DNA of 64,000 bases, from the NCBI RefSeq assembly GCF_003206495.1, contig NZ_NKUF01000013.1:1-64000 (forward strand). Direction: 5' to 3'. The position numbers and the translations under genes were made by a program. Below, piece after piece: positions 1 to 8,441 of this stretch; the stretch's first letter is position 1, and every line of letters starts with the position of its first letter. Under the pieces are notes generated by a model. The model saw only the letters and a list, made by a program, of their open reading frames with translations. It had not been told where the DNA came from and made no database searches. This DNA is from Gluconacetobacter entanii (GTDB lineage Bacteria; Pseudomonadota; Alphaproteobacteria; Acetobacterales; Acetobacteraceae).

Positions 1-2
1 AC

Positions 3-134
3 GAGGCCGCAGCAAAATTGATTTACCTGGCGCTCAATGCTACCTCCTCAGAGTGGAAGCGCTCAGTGAGCGAATGGTATGCTGTCAGATGCCAGCTCGC
101 CATCATGTTCGATGATCGTTTCCCAATGGCCTGA
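3..134 (+). CDS. IS256-family transposase, C-terminal fragment (cut by window edge)
   Basis: Reading from base 3 gives 43 residues and a TGA stop. The peptide starts EAAAKLIYLALN, contains SEWKRSVSEWYAV and ends FDDRFPMA. This matches the conserved C-terminus of IS256/mutator-type DDE transposases, which usually read like NEAATKLIYLALRNI...W...AMNQFAIMFGDRF. The rest of the transposase lies to the left of the window, so it cannot be judged whether the element is intact. The candidate terminal inverted repeat follows 12 bases after the stop, the usual arrangement at the right end of an IS256-type element. Confidence 0.8.
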   Translation, partial: EAAAKLIYLALNATSSEWKRSVSEWYAVRCQLAIMFDDRFPMA

Positions 135-146
135 AAAAGTGCCACC

Positions 147-168
147 GCACAAAATTCTACACAGTCTC
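147..168 (+). repeat. Probable right terminal inverted repeat of the IS256-family element
   Basis: The stretch ends ...ACAAAATTCTACACAGTCTC. Many IS256-family elements have ends of the form GAGA-n-GT...AAAATTTTGT, read inward, and this fits that pattern. Placing the IS edge at about base 168 is an inference, because the left end and the target duplication are outside the window. Confidence 0.55.
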
Positions 169-495
169 GCCGTCGAAAACCTTGACGCGGCTGATGTCGA
201 ATTTCCTGACTTCCTGCGACAGCCATGCCTTGTCCTCCCTGCTGGCCATCTTGTCGAAATCCGCAAGATGGACGTCAAGGAACACGCTCTGGTCACGCAC
301 GACGGTCTGGTTCGCCTCGTCAAGCTGCCGGGCATAGGCGGCCTCTTCCTGCGAATGCTTCATCAGGGTGTTGTGCCGTGCGAAATCCACGTCCTTATGG
401 TCCGACCACACGAAATAACCGCCCATCAGCAGCAGGACACAAAGGCCGGTCACGGCCGCCGCGACCAGTAGCAGGTTGCGCTTGATGTTCAACAA
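157..495 (-). CDS. Small membrane-anchored protein of unknown function, 3' end replaced by an IS end
   Basis: 112 residues with a TTG start, chosen because a GGGGA ribosome-binding site lies 5 bases upstream. An N-terminal hydrophobic segment (about residues 8-28, LLLVAAAVTGLCVLLLMGGYF) is followed by a charged soluble part, as in a bitopic or signal-anchored protein facing the periplasm. I do not recognise the family. The last codons (E-T-V-stop) lie inside the inverted repeat of the neighbouring IS256-type element, so the native C-terminus was probably lost when the element inserted. It may be nearly full length or a dead fragment; the sequence alone does not decide. Confidence 0.5.
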   Translation of the reverse strand: MLNIKRNLLLVAAAVTGLCVLLLMGGYFVWSDHKDVDFARHNTLMKHSQEEAAYARQLDEANQTVVRDQSVFLDVHLADFDKMASREDKAWLSQEVRKFDISRVKVFDGETV

Positions 496-613
496 AATCC
501 CCTATCGCGCAGATTGCGTCACCGGGCGCATCGTATCCGTGAACCTGCCGTTCAGGCAATCCGTATCAACGTGGCGCTGCCCTGCGCGGCAGGACGGCGG
601 GAACCGGGCGTCC

Positions 614-2143
614 TCATGCCTGTTCGGTCCCGGCATGGTCCGACAGCGCCGCAATCCGCGCCTGCGGCATGGGACGGGCGCTGAATCGTGCGTTATGCGT
701 ATCGCACTCATACAGGGATGCGAAGCCTGCGGCCCTGCGGGCGAGGGTATCGACCGCATGGATGAGGGTATCAGCCTTTGCATCATCCATCAGCACACTG
801 AAATTGAGGCGCACCCACCCCGGCTTGTCGATTTCCTGTCCCGACAGGATGGCCGCGCGCAGCGTGTCCGACCGGGTCTGGTCAATCCCCATCAGGCGAT
901 GCGCATATGGCCCCGCGCAGGCGCATCCGCCACGTGCCTGGATGCCGTAGATGTCCGACAGCATGCGGGTAAAAAGCTGCTGGTGGACCTGTGCGCCCGT
1001 ATCCGGGTCGCGCACCTGAAACGAAAAGAAGGGCAGGAGGGCGGTGGCACGCGGGTTTCCAAGGATGCGCAGGAACGGATTGCGTGACCAGACCGACAAT
1101 GCGCGCTGGCGCAGTTCGGCATGGCGCGCCTCCATCACATCCTCCCCGATCGCGTCCTTCACCATGAAGGCGAGGGCCGCGCGGATATCGCCGATCACGT
1201 TGGGGGTGCCGGCTTCCTCCCTGCTGATGGGGCTTTGGGAATAATCATGCCCCCAGGGGGAGACGAACCGCACCGTACCGCCACCGGGGGCGGTCGGGCG
1301 CGCCTGTCGCAGGGCCGCGTTGCGCACGACCATGACGCCGGATGCGGCGGGGCCGCCGACGAATTTGTGGGCGGACAGCACGACGGCGTCCTTTTCCCAC
1401 GGGGTCCCGGCCTTCATGTCCACCGGCAGGTACGGGCCACCCCCTGCATAGTCCCAGACAGACAGCACCCCATGCCGCCGGAGCAGCGCACTTAGCGCAT
1501 CGGCATCGGTGATGATGCCGGTGACGTTGGATGCGATGGAAAATGCCCCGACCCGCAGCCTGCCGGCGGGCGTTTCATGCAGGGCGCGCTCAAGGGCCAC
1601 AAGGTCGGGGCCGCCGGTGTCCGCCTCGGGGATTTCGATGACCTCGGCGCCGCTTTCGCGCCAGGGCAGGATGTTGGAATGATGCTCATAAGGTCCGATG
1701 AAGACGATCGGCCGCCCCCGCTCGCTCGCCCGGGCGTCCTGTGCCACGCCCAGCAGGTGGACAAGCCGGTTGATCCCGGCGGTTGCGCCCGATCCGGTGA
1801 AAATTACGGAAAACCGGTCATCCGCGCCGCACAGGCGGGCGATTTCCGCCCGGGCATGGGCGCGCATGCGGGTCATGTAGGCACCACAGAACGAGGCCTC
1901 GGTATGGCTGTTGGCGTAATAGGGAAGGACATGGGTGGCGATGAAGTCCTCCACCTGCCGCAGGGGACGGCCAGACGCCACATAATCGGCATAAAGCAGT
2001 TTATGTGCGCCAAAGGGGCCGGGGATCATCGCACCTTCGCCGATCAGTCCGGCACGCAGCAGGGCGAGTGTGTCGCCATCGCGCAGGCTGTTGGCGAAGG
2101 AGCCATAGAGGGTGGCCGGGTCGTGCATCTGTGGGGTTCCCAT
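614..2143 (-). CDS. Class V aminotransferase (large cysteine desulfurase-like family)
   Basis: 509 residues of a PLP-dependent fold-type I enzyme. The N-terminal half carries YADYVASGRP and YYANSHTEAS, both typical of class V aminotransferases. The PLP lysine sits in SAHKFVGGP, and a Cys-rich RGGCACAGPYAHRLMG motif lies in the C-terminal third. That motif is shared with the long (about 500 aa) SufS/NifS-like subgroup rather than with housekeeping IscS. The likely chemistry is sulfur or amino-group transfer from cysteine or a related amino acid, in the cytoplasm. It is divergently transcribed from an Lrp/AsnC regulator 94 bases away, which suggests control by an amino-acid signal. An internal ATG at about 2128 is an alternative start. 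The exact substrate cannot be read from the sequence. Confidence 0.75.
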   Translation of the reverse strand: MGTPQMHDPATLYGSFANSLRDGDTLALLRAGLIGEGAMIPGPFGAHKLLYADYVASGRPLRQVEDFIATHVLPYYANSHTEASFCGAYMTRMRAHARAEIARLCGADDRFSVIFTGSGATAGINRLVHLLGVAQDARASERGRPIVFIGPYEHHSNILPWRESGAEVIEIPEADTGGPDLVALERALHETPAGRLRVGAFSIASNVTGIITDADALSALLRRHGVLSVWDYAGGGPYLPVDMKAGTPWEKDAVVLSAHKFVGGPAASGVMVVRNAALRQARPTAPGGGTVRFVSPWGHDYSQSPISREEAGTPNVIGDIRAALAFMVKDAIGEDVMEARHAELRQRALSVWSRNPFLRILGNPRATALLPFFSFQVRDPDTGAQVHQQLFTRMLSDIYGIQARGGCACAGPYAHRLMGIDQTRSDTLRAAILSGQEIDKPGWVRLNFSVLMDDAKADTLIHAVDTLARRAAGFASLYECDTHNARFSARPMPQARIAALSDHAGTEQA

Positions 2144-2217
2144 GACTGTCGTGCTGCGCAGAGCCTATCTGCCATTACGGGAGGTGTTTTCCCATTTTCT
2201 GCTTTGTTTTCGTCATT

Positions 2218-2238
2218 TTGTGGTCATATGATCCACAA
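2218..2238. promoter_or_regulatory. Inverted repeat overlapping the lrp-like start, candidate autoregulatory operator
   Basis: TTGTGG and CCACAA arms are separated by a 9-base AT-rich centre containing CATATG. The repeat ends on the first base of the regulator's start codon and lies between two divergent genes. Lrp/AsnC proteins commonly bind such imperfect palindromes and repress their own gene. Binding here is inferred. Confidence 0.4.
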
Positions 2239-2702
2239 TGAGCAAAAATATGGATCATTTTTACCAGAGGATTCTCCGCGCGCTGCAAAATGACGCCAGC
2301 CTGTCGCAACGCGAACTGGCCGATCGTGTGGGGCTGTCGCAAAATGCGTGCTGGCGGCGTGTGCAGGCCCTGCGGGAAAGGAAGGTCATCACCGGGCAGA
2401 CCGTGCGCCTTGACACGGAACGGCTGGGCCTGGGACTGACGGTGTTCGTCATGGTGCGCACCCGTCACCATTCGCGCGAGTGGTTGCAGAAATTCCGCAT
2501 GATCGTGCTGGGGATTCCCAATGTCATCGACTTTTACCGCATCGCGGGCGACTATGATTACATGCTCAAGATCATGTCGGAGGACATGAACGCGTTCGAT
2601 GCGATCTACCAGCGACTGATCGAACAGATCGAACTGGATTCCATCACGTCGTACATCACGATGGAGGCCATCGCCAATAACCGTGACCTGCCGGTGTGCT
2701 GA
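2238..2702 (+). CDS. Lrp/AsnC-family transcriptional regulator
   Basis: 154 residues. The N-terminal helix-turn-helix (about 10-60, ILRALQNDASLSQRELADRV then LSQNACWRRVQALRE) is followed by a RAM/AsnC ligand-binding domain (about 68-145) with the usual AGDYDYMLKI core. These dimers or octamers sense amino acids and control amino-acid metabolism. The divergent class V aminotransferase is the obvious target. A second ATG 12 bases in (MDHFYQ) is equally plausible, and neither has a strong ribosome-binding site. The function of the family is well known; the effector here is unknown. Confidence 0.85.
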   Translation: MSKNMDHFYQRILRALQNDASLSQRELADRVGLSQNACWRRVQALRERKVITGQTVRLDTERLGLGLTVFVMVRTRHHSREWLQKFRMIVLGIPNVIDFYRIAGDYDYMLKIMSEDMNAFDAIYQRLIEQIELDSITSYITMEAIANNRDLPVC

Positions 2703-2768
2703 AGGGCATGTACACCGTCATGCGTGCGGTCGTGGTATTGCGCGCGCGGATGGGATAGGGACGGGGGT

Positions 2769-3440
2769 ATGAAGGAACCGTCTTCTTCCCCCGGCAGGGC
2801 GCGCGCGCGTAAGGACGCCCGTGGCATCGCGCCGGATGTGCGCAAACGCCGCGAACGCCGTGCCTTGCTCGGCCTGATGGCCGCGACTGCCGTGCTGCTG
2901 TGCGCGGCGGCGGGGCTTCGCGCCCTGATGCTTGGTAGGCCGGCGGAGGAAATCGGCGGTCCCTATACCCTGACCGACGATACGGACCATGTCGTGACGG
3001 AGCAGTCGTTTCATGGCCATTATACATTGCTGTATTTCGGCTATACCCACTGTCTTGATGTCTGTCCTCTGACCCTCGCGACCGTGACGGCGGCGCTGGA
3101 CCGGCTTGGCGCGCGTGGGGCGCAGGTCGTGCCGGTTTTCATTTCCATCGACCCGGCGCGTGACACCCCGGCGCGGGTGCATGAATATGTCACCTCCTTT
3201 TCCCCGCGCATTGTCGGCCTGACGGGGGATGCGCAGGCGATCCGCAACGTGGCGGCGGAGTTTCACGTCATGGTCCGTCCCCGGCAGATGACAGCCGCCA
3301 CTGCGGGGAATTACCAGATGGATCACAGTTCGATGCTGTTCCTGATGGATGGGCGCAACCATCTGGTGTCCATGTTCCCCGTGGATTCCAGTGCCGAGGA
3401 AATTGCCACGCGGTTGCGCAACCTGTTGCCTGCCCAATAG
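2769..3440 (+). CDS. SCO1/SenC-family copper chaperone-like protein
   Basis: 223 residues. A basic N-terminus leads to one membrane anchor (about 32-54), then a thioredoxin-fold periplasmic domain. The copper ligands are visible: C95 and C99 in YTHCLDVCP (CxxxC), and a distal His at about 186 in QMDHSSM. Sco proteins deliver copper to the CuA site of cytochrome oxidases or act as thiol-disulfide reductases. The ATG at 2769 was preferred over an upstream in-frame start at 2724 because a GGGACGGGGG tract precedes it. It faces a PepSY/TonB-receptor/DUF2946 operon that itself looks copper-related. Confidence 0.85.
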   Translation: MKEPSSSPGRARARKDARGIAPDVRKRRERRALLGLMAATAVLLCAAAGLRALMLGRPAEEIGGPYTLTDDTDHVVTEQSFHGHYTLLYFGYTHCLDVCPLTLATVTAALDRLGARGAQVVPVFISIDPARDTPARVHEYVTSFSPRIVGLTGDAQAIRNVAAEFHVMVRPRQMTAATAGNYQMDHSSMLFLMDGRNHLVSMFPVDSSAEEIATRLRNLLPAQ

Positions 3441-3510
3441 CAAGGGGAGGGCGGAAATTGCTTGTGGGTGAAAGTCTCCGGCGGAGCAATTTTTTCAAAT
3501 AAGACGGCGC

Positions 3511-3555
3511 TTATTGAAGCTTTTTGAAAAAATCTTCACCAAAAACTTTTTTCAG
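3511..3555. repeat. Dispersed intergenic repeat with hairpin, copy 1
   Basis: GAAGCTTTTT...AAAAATCTTC forms a hairpin, next to ACCAAAAACTTTTTTCAGG. This is the reverse orientation of the copies at 12428 and 38399. It sits between the convergent Sco and PepSY genes and overlaps the last codons of the PepSY gene. A bidirectional terminator role is inferred from position and U-rich flanks. Confidence 0.6.
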
Positions 3556-4949
3556 GAACTTCCTTTTTCAGGTCGTATGAGGGCGGAGAGCAGGACAATC
3601 ACCACCAGCGCGGCGCCGAGTTCCGGCAGCATGATCCCCATGACCACGATGCAGGCCATGGCCGCGCCCCCGATGCGCCCATCCGGCAGCGACGCCGGAA
3701 CGCCAATATGTCCGGGTGGCCTGCGGCGGGTCCACATCAGGAAGGCTGCGATACTCATGCCCAGCAGGCCGACCGCCACCACGAGGTTGAGGATCTGGTT
3801 GGCGATCCCGAACAGTTGCCCTTCATGGGCGGCCACGCCATATCCGATGACCCGGTCGATGACCGGCTTGTCCGCGAACCTATCGCGTCCCTCGACATGG
3901 CCGTTGGCGCTGACATCGACCGTCATGCGCCAGGGGCGGTCCTGCGTATCGGAACGCACCCGCCATGCCCGTCCGGCCTGTGGCGGGGGTGTCACCAGCA
4001 CGGGATAGCGCAGGCCAAGCGTCGCCCCGGTGGACACCACCCGGTCGAGCGCGGCCCCATCGACGGGGGCATCCGCCGCAGGGGTGGGCGGCATATCCAT
4101 GCCGGGCATGGCGGGCATGTCCTTCATCCCCGCCATGGCGTCCATTGCCGCGGGCGTACCGCCTGTCCCCGCGATCACGTTGCGCGCGGGCACATGGCCG
4201 ATTTCCCAGTCCTGTATTGCCGTGAAGCGGCCGACGGTTTTTTCAACGGACTGCAACGCATACCCCCACACGAACGACCATGGCAGGCCGGAGGCAAGGA
4301 ACAGCACCACAAAGATGGACAGCCACGCGCCGGTGACGGCATGCAGGTCACGCAGGCGCAGGCGTCCCCCGGCCGCAAGGCGCGGATATGCAATGCCGCC
4401 GGACCGCCCCGTGCGTCCGCGCGGCCACCACAGGTACAGGCCGGTCACAACCAGCACGATCGTCCATGACGCCACCATCTCCACGATCATGGAGCCTGCA
4501 TTGCCAAGCAGCAGTTGCCCATGCAGATTGAAGATGATGCGCTCGAAGCGATGTTCTTCGGAAACCTGCTTCAGGACCGCAAGGGACTGGGGATCGACAT
4601 AGACACGTATGGCGTCGCCGCCGTGGCTGACGATCACACGCACCGCGCTGTGGGATGTGCGTGGCAGTTCATAGGCGAGGAAGTGCGATCCCGGTACCGC
4701 CGCAAGCGCGGCCGTGACCACCCGTGAGGGCGCGGCCACGTCGCCCTTTGTGGCAAGATGTTCGTAACGCCAGTCGATCAGGTCATCAATCTGTGGCCTG
4801 AACAGGTAAATGCTGCCCGTCAGCGACAGGAAAGCGACAAAAGGCAGGCAGAGCAGCCCGGCAATGAAATGCCAGCGCCAGACCATGCGGTAATCGGGCC
4901 ACAGCGCGCGCATCGTGCGGCGGGGGCGGGTATCATGGGGGATGTTCAT
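3552..4949 (-). CDS. PepSY-associated TM helix protein (PiuB/CruB-like, putative metal reductase)
   Basis: 465 residues. The first TM segment includes HFIAGLLCLPFVAFLSLTGS, typical of PepSY_TM proteins, followed by a periplasmic loop with PepSY-like repeats, three further TM stretches (about 155-175, 205-230 and 380-400) and a C-terminal hydrophobic region. A periplasmic insert about residues 255-300 is rich in Met (MDAMAGMKDM, MPGMDMPP), a copper-binding style of sequence. Members of this family accompany TonB-dependent receptors and are thought to reduce or release metal in the periplasm. A GGACG ribosome-binding site precedes the start, and the TonB receptor gene ends 10 bases upstream, so the two are surely co-transcribed. 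Confidence 0.8.
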   Translation of the reverse strand: MNIPHDTRPRRTMRALWPDYRMVWRWHFIAGLLCLPFVAFLSLTGSIYLFRPQIDDLIDWRYEHLATKGDVAAPSRVVTAALAAVPGSHFLAYELPRTSHSAVRVIVSHGGDAIRVYVDPQSLAVLKQVSEEHRFERIIFNLHGQLLLGNAGSMIVEMVASWTIVLVVTGLYLWWPRGRTGRSGGIAYPRLAAGGRLRLRDLHAVTGAWLSIFVVLFLASGLPWSFVWGYALQSVEKTVGRFTAIQDWEIGHVPARNVIAGTGGTPAAMDAMAGMKDMPAMPGMDMPPTPAADAPVDGAALDRVVSTGATLGLRYPVLVTPPPQAGRAWRVRSDTQDRPWRMTVDVSANGHVEGRDRFADKPVIDRVIGYGVAAHEGQLFGIANQILNLVVAVGLLGMSIAAFLMWTRRRPPGHIGVPASLPDGRIGGAAMACIVVMGIMLPELGAALVVIVLLSALIRPEKGSS

Positions 4950-4959
4950 GGGGGCGTCC

Positions 4960-7326
4960 TTAGAAACGGACCTTCACGCCGCCATAGAAGGCGCGTGGGG
5001 ATCCGGCATAGATCGAGCCTGTACTGGTCGCAAGGACGGCCGCCCCTGCATTATGCCCGTTGGATGCCAGGGTGTCGGTAATGTTCGTTGCCCCGGCGAT
5101 GTAGGTCTGGTTGGCGACATTCTGTATTTCGAAAAATCCATGCAGCCGCTGCGCCCATCCAAAACGTGCAGGCGGGTCGTAATGCAGTTCGAGGTTGAGC
5201 AGTGCGTATCCCGGCGCCCTGAGCAGATTGGCGTTGTCCAGCCAGTAATCGCCCCGCCACGTGACCTCGGCATAACCGCCCAGTCCCTGCAGCGGGCCGG
5301 TTGGCTGGTCATACAGGACACGCGCATTGAGGAAATGCGGGATGACGCCCGGAATGCTGTTCCCCGACCGGTCCAGCGCGCGCGACATCGTGCTGTTGGA
5401 CAGGACTTCGGTATAACGGGTATAGATCTGGTTGTCGTAGGTATAGCTCAGCATGATCCGCGCACCCGACAGCGTGCGCGGCAGGGGCGTCCACGTCGCA
5501 CCCACCTCCACGCCGCGATGCTGGGAGGCGGGGGCGTTGAACGTATAGGCCCCCACCGTATTTACGCCCGCCGACTGGCTGACCAGTTCGTTGTGGTAGA
5601 ATTCGTAAAAACCCGTTGCCTGTACATCAAGGGTCGCGGAGGGATGCCAGTCCGCCCCGAAATCGAAGCCAAGGCTTGTCTCGCTCTTCAGCCGGGTGTT
5701 GTTCCCGTATGTGCCCTGCGGTGTGATGAACAGGTTTGACGTGGTGGGCGTGGCATAGGCCGTGCCCACGCGCGCATGCAGCGTCCAGTCGCGTGAGGGC
5801 GCATAGGTCAGCGCGGCCTCCGGGGCAAGGTTGAAGAAATGCCGGTCGGCGGCGACAGGACGCCGGCTGGTGCCGCTGGCGCTGCTGGTGAAAAGTGTCT
5901 CCTGCGCCCTCAGCCCGGAATAGGTGCCCCCCAGCCCCACGACAAGGTGCCACGCCCGTGCGAACTGCAGGTCCTCCTGAAACCGCAGGCCCGCGTTCCA
6001 CTGGTGGCTCCAGCTTGACTGCGTCAGGGCGCCAGGATGGTCATGGCCCGCTGTCGTGACATTGCGGACCGCGGACAGGGCGTCGAGGTCGTCAAAGCTG
6101 ATGGCCCCGGAACTGTTCAGCGCCATGCCGGCAACATGCGCCGTATTCGTGACATCGCTGCTGCCGGCATAGGAATCATACGGGCCGGTATAGGCATAGG
6201 GCGAGGTGGGCTGGTCGATATGCCGCTGGTCATAGGTGAACTGCGTGTGGACCGTGGTTGATGCGTTGACGTCATGCTCCCAGCGTATGCCCGCAACTGT
6301 CCGGCGGTCGAAGCGGCCAAGCCCTGCCGCCTGCGGACTGACGGCGATGCGCGCGCCATAGCTGCCATTGGCCAGCAGGCTGACCGTGGCGCATCCGGCG
6401 GCCGCGTGGCTGGCGCTGGCGCATCCCGACTGGAACGGGTTGGCGGCGTATTGCGCCAGCGACAGCCGCAGCGGCAGGCGTGTATCGGTAATGTTGTTGA
6501 CGAATTTCACCACCAGCCGGTCCGACGGCGTCAGGTTGACCCGCAGGCGCAGGTTCTCCGTCGAGGTCTGGTAGGCGCTGTTGGCGATGAAGCCGTTGCC
6601 GCGCACGTCGCTGCCAAAGATGACAAGGTCATATTTCCGCCCCGACAGGCCCAGCGTGGCATAGTTGTTGACCATGCCGAAACTGCCGAAATCCGACCCG
6701 ACCTCCACCCCGTGGATATCCGCGCCCTGGCGCGTGCGGAAATTGATTGCGCCATTGATCGCGTAATTGCCGAACACGGTGGAGGCCGGACCCTGGAAGA
6801 CATCCACCCCGTCATAGGCATGCGGGTCGATCAGGTCGGAGCGCGCCGTCCCGTCGGGCTGGGTCATGGGGAAGCCGTCCTCCAGAACCTGGATGTTTTT
6901 CATGCCATAGGCCTGCCGGTCGCCCGATCCCCGGACCGACACCACGACATCGCGCGGACCGTTTCCCGCGACGAAACTGACGCCGGGGATGGTCACCACC
7001 ATGTCGGCCACGCTCTGTCCGACATGGTTGGCAAAGTTTTCGCGCGGGGCGCTGTAGGTCGTCTGGCCGGCAGGATGGAATGTCGCGGGCGCATGCGATG
7101 TGCCGATGACGGTAATCCGTTCGCCTGTACCGGATGTCGTCTGCGGCGCGGGACGGGGCGCCAGGCCATGTTGATGCCGGGCATGTTGATGTGGGGGCGC
7201 TGGCGTGGCGCGATGTGCGGGCACGTCGGCAGCATGGGCCGGCGACATCGCGGCACAGGCCGCGACGGCCACCATGCAGCCAGCAACGCCCATAAGGCGC
7301 GACGGCGCATTGAATGTGGAACGCAT
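4960..7326 (-). CDS. TonB-dependent outer-membrane receptor, probably for copper
   Basis: About 788 residues from the chosen ATG, which directly precedes a signal peptide (MRSTFNAPS...AAMSPAHA). A longer start at 7368 lacks a ribosome-binding site. After the signal comes a His-rich stretch (HQHARHQHG), then the plug domain (VADMVVTIPGVSFV, VSVRGSGDRQAYGMKNIQVLEDGFPMTQPDG) and a 22-strand type barrel ending in a terminal aromatic (VKVRF). The receptor uses TonB energy to import a ligand across the outer membrane. The His-rich leader, a Met-rich PepSY partner downstream, a DUF2946-like gene upstream and a facing Sco gene point to copper. Ferric siderophore remains a possible alternative ligand. 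Confidence 0.85.
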   Translation of the reverse strand: MRSTFNAPSRLMGVAGCMVAVAACAAMSPAHAADVPAHRATPAPPHQHARHQHGLAPRPAPQTTSGTGERITVIGTSHAPATFHPAGQTTYSAPRENFANHVGQSVADMVVTIPGVSFVAGNGPRDVVVSVRGSGDRQAYGMKNIQVLEDGFPMTQPDGTARSDLIDPHAYDGVDVFQGPASTVFGNYAINGAINFRTRQGADIHGVEVGSDFGSFGMVNNYATLGLSGRKYDLVIFGSDVRGNGFIANSAYQTSTENLRLRVNLTPSDRLVVKFVNNITDTRLPLRLSLAQYAANPFQSGCASASHAAAGCATVSLLANGSYGARIAVSPQAAGLGRFDRRTVAGIRWEHDVNASTTVHTQFTYDQRHIDQPTSPYAYTGPYDSYAGSSDVTNTAHVAGMALNSSGAISFDDLDALSAVRNVTTAGHDHPGALTQSSWSHQWNAGLRFQEDLQFARAWHLVVGLGGTYSGLRAQETLFTSSASGTSRRPVAADRHFFNLAPEAALTYAPSRDWTLHARVGTAYATPTTSNLFITPQGTYGNNTRLKSETSLGFDFGADWHPSATLDVQATGFYEFYHNELVSQSAGVNTVGAYTFNAPASQHRGVEVGATWTPLPRTLSGARIMLSYTYDNQIYTRYTEVLSNSTMSRALDRSGNSIPGVIPHFLNARVLYDQPTGPLQGLGGYAEVTWRGDYWLDNANLLRAPGYALLNLELHYDPPARFGWAQRLHGFFEIQNVANQTYIAGATNITDTLASNGHNAGAAVLATSTGSIYAGSPRAFYGGVKVRF

Positions 7327-7392
7327 GATTGAAGGAACCTGAAAGATGAATCGGGCGCGCCCGCGCAATGGCGGGGGCAGAAGGCGGCAGAT

Positions 7393-7785
7393 TCAGTTCA
7401 GGTGAGGGGGCCCCTGCGGGCACAGGGCGGAATACCGTGCCCGTGGCGGCCCGCGAACCGGCGGGAATATCCACGACCCGGCCAGCATCGCGAACATACC
7501 CGGCCCCACGAAACCGGCCCCCGACATCAGGGGGGCGTCCAGTCCGTGCGCTTCGGCCAGTACGGTCGCCATGTCGGCCGTGGGCAGGTGATGGTCATGG
7601 TGGCCATCATCCGCGGGCATGTCGCCTGCGCACAGGATCGACAGCAGGGACTGCTGCTCACTTTGCGGGTGCAGCACGTTATCCGGGGCGGCCAGCCCGC
7701 CAAACGCAATACGGCCGACCAGCGCCAGCAGGATCAGCGGCCATGCGATGATGATCGGGCCTCCCTGCTGTCGTCTGGCTGTCAT
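7393..7785 (-). CDS. DUF2946-like small protein (CruR-like position upstream of the receptor)
   Basis: 130 residues. The start at 7785 follows GAAGG with 7-base spacing. One hydrophobic segment (about 11-28) is followed by LCAGDMPADDGHHDHH, a Cys/His cluster, and a C-terminal RGPPRARYSALCPQGPPH. Length, position and the His/Cys pattern resemble DUF2946 proteins. In Bordetella, as I recall, one such protein (CruR) is encoded just upstream of a copper-uptake TonB receptor and PepSY protein and controls them after transcription. The same three-gene order occurs here. A classic CxxC is not visible, so the regulatory role is conjecture and the family call is moderate. Confidence 0.6.
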   Translation of the reverse strand: MTARRQQGGPIIIAWPLILLALVGRIAFGGLAAPDNVLHPQSEQQSLLSILCAGDMPADDGHHDHHLPTADMATVLAEAHGLDAPLMSGAGFVGPGMFAMLAGSWIFPPVRGPPRARYSALCPQGPPHLN

Positions 7786-8057
7786 TGCGTGACCTTCATG
7801 GAAACGGGTGCGCCGGCAGGAACATGCAGCCGGCCAGATTCCCTTTTGACGGGTGATGCAGGACAAGGCAATTGCAAACTTTGCCATCAGACGCCTGTCG
7901 GGTTGCCATGTCTGCGTGGTGGTGGCGCAATGCAGGGCTGGATTGCGTGCGCCGGCAGCATGGCCCACTTCTCTGTCCGGGCGGGAAGGGTATAAAGGCG
8001 GGCTCCGTTATAACAGACGGTGTACGAAGCCTTCTCCAGTCAAGATGGAAAATATTG

Positions 8058-8363
8058 ATGTCAGTTCATGATAGCCTGCGTGAGGCAATCCAGAAAAAAG
8101 TCGTTGTCGGGTTCACCTTCGACGAAAAGAACTATGTGGGTTCACCGCATGCGCTGGGTGAAACCGATGGGGTCGCGCATGTCCTGATCTATCGCGGTGA
8201 AGATGCGCATGAAAAGGGCGTGCCGCCCACCGGACAGTGGAGCTGCCTGCCGCTGACGGACATTTCCGACCTGAAGCTGCTGCCGTCCGAACCGTTCCAT
8301 GTCGGCCATCCCGATGCGCATGCCCTCAAGGGCCTGCACAAGGTCGAGATCCGCGTGGCCTGA
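8058..8363 (+). CDS. Small WYL-like conserved protein
   Basis: 101 residues starting MSVHDSLREAIQKKVVVGFTF. The pattern LREAI...V.FTF....Y...PHALG....G..HVLIYRG...W.CLPL.DI.DLKLL resembles a stand-alone WYL/Sm-like fold of the type found at the C-terminus of WYL regulators. There is no DNA-binding domain, signal peptide or TM segment. WYL folds usually bind nucleic acid or nucleotide ligands. No role can be assigned. It is divergent from the copper-type operon across a 272-base gap in which I saw no clear promoter. Confidence 0.6.
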   Translation: MSVHDSLREAIQKKVVVGFTFDEKNYVGSPHALGETDGVAHVLIYRGEDAHEKGVPPTGQWSCLPLTDISDLKLLPSEPFHVGHPDAHALKGLHKVEIRVA

Positions 8364-8441
8364 CCACCGGCCTTCTCCCCGGCTTCGCCCCTGCGCATGG
8401 ATGCAGGGGCGGGGCAGGAGAATACCCCCGCGCAGGGAATG

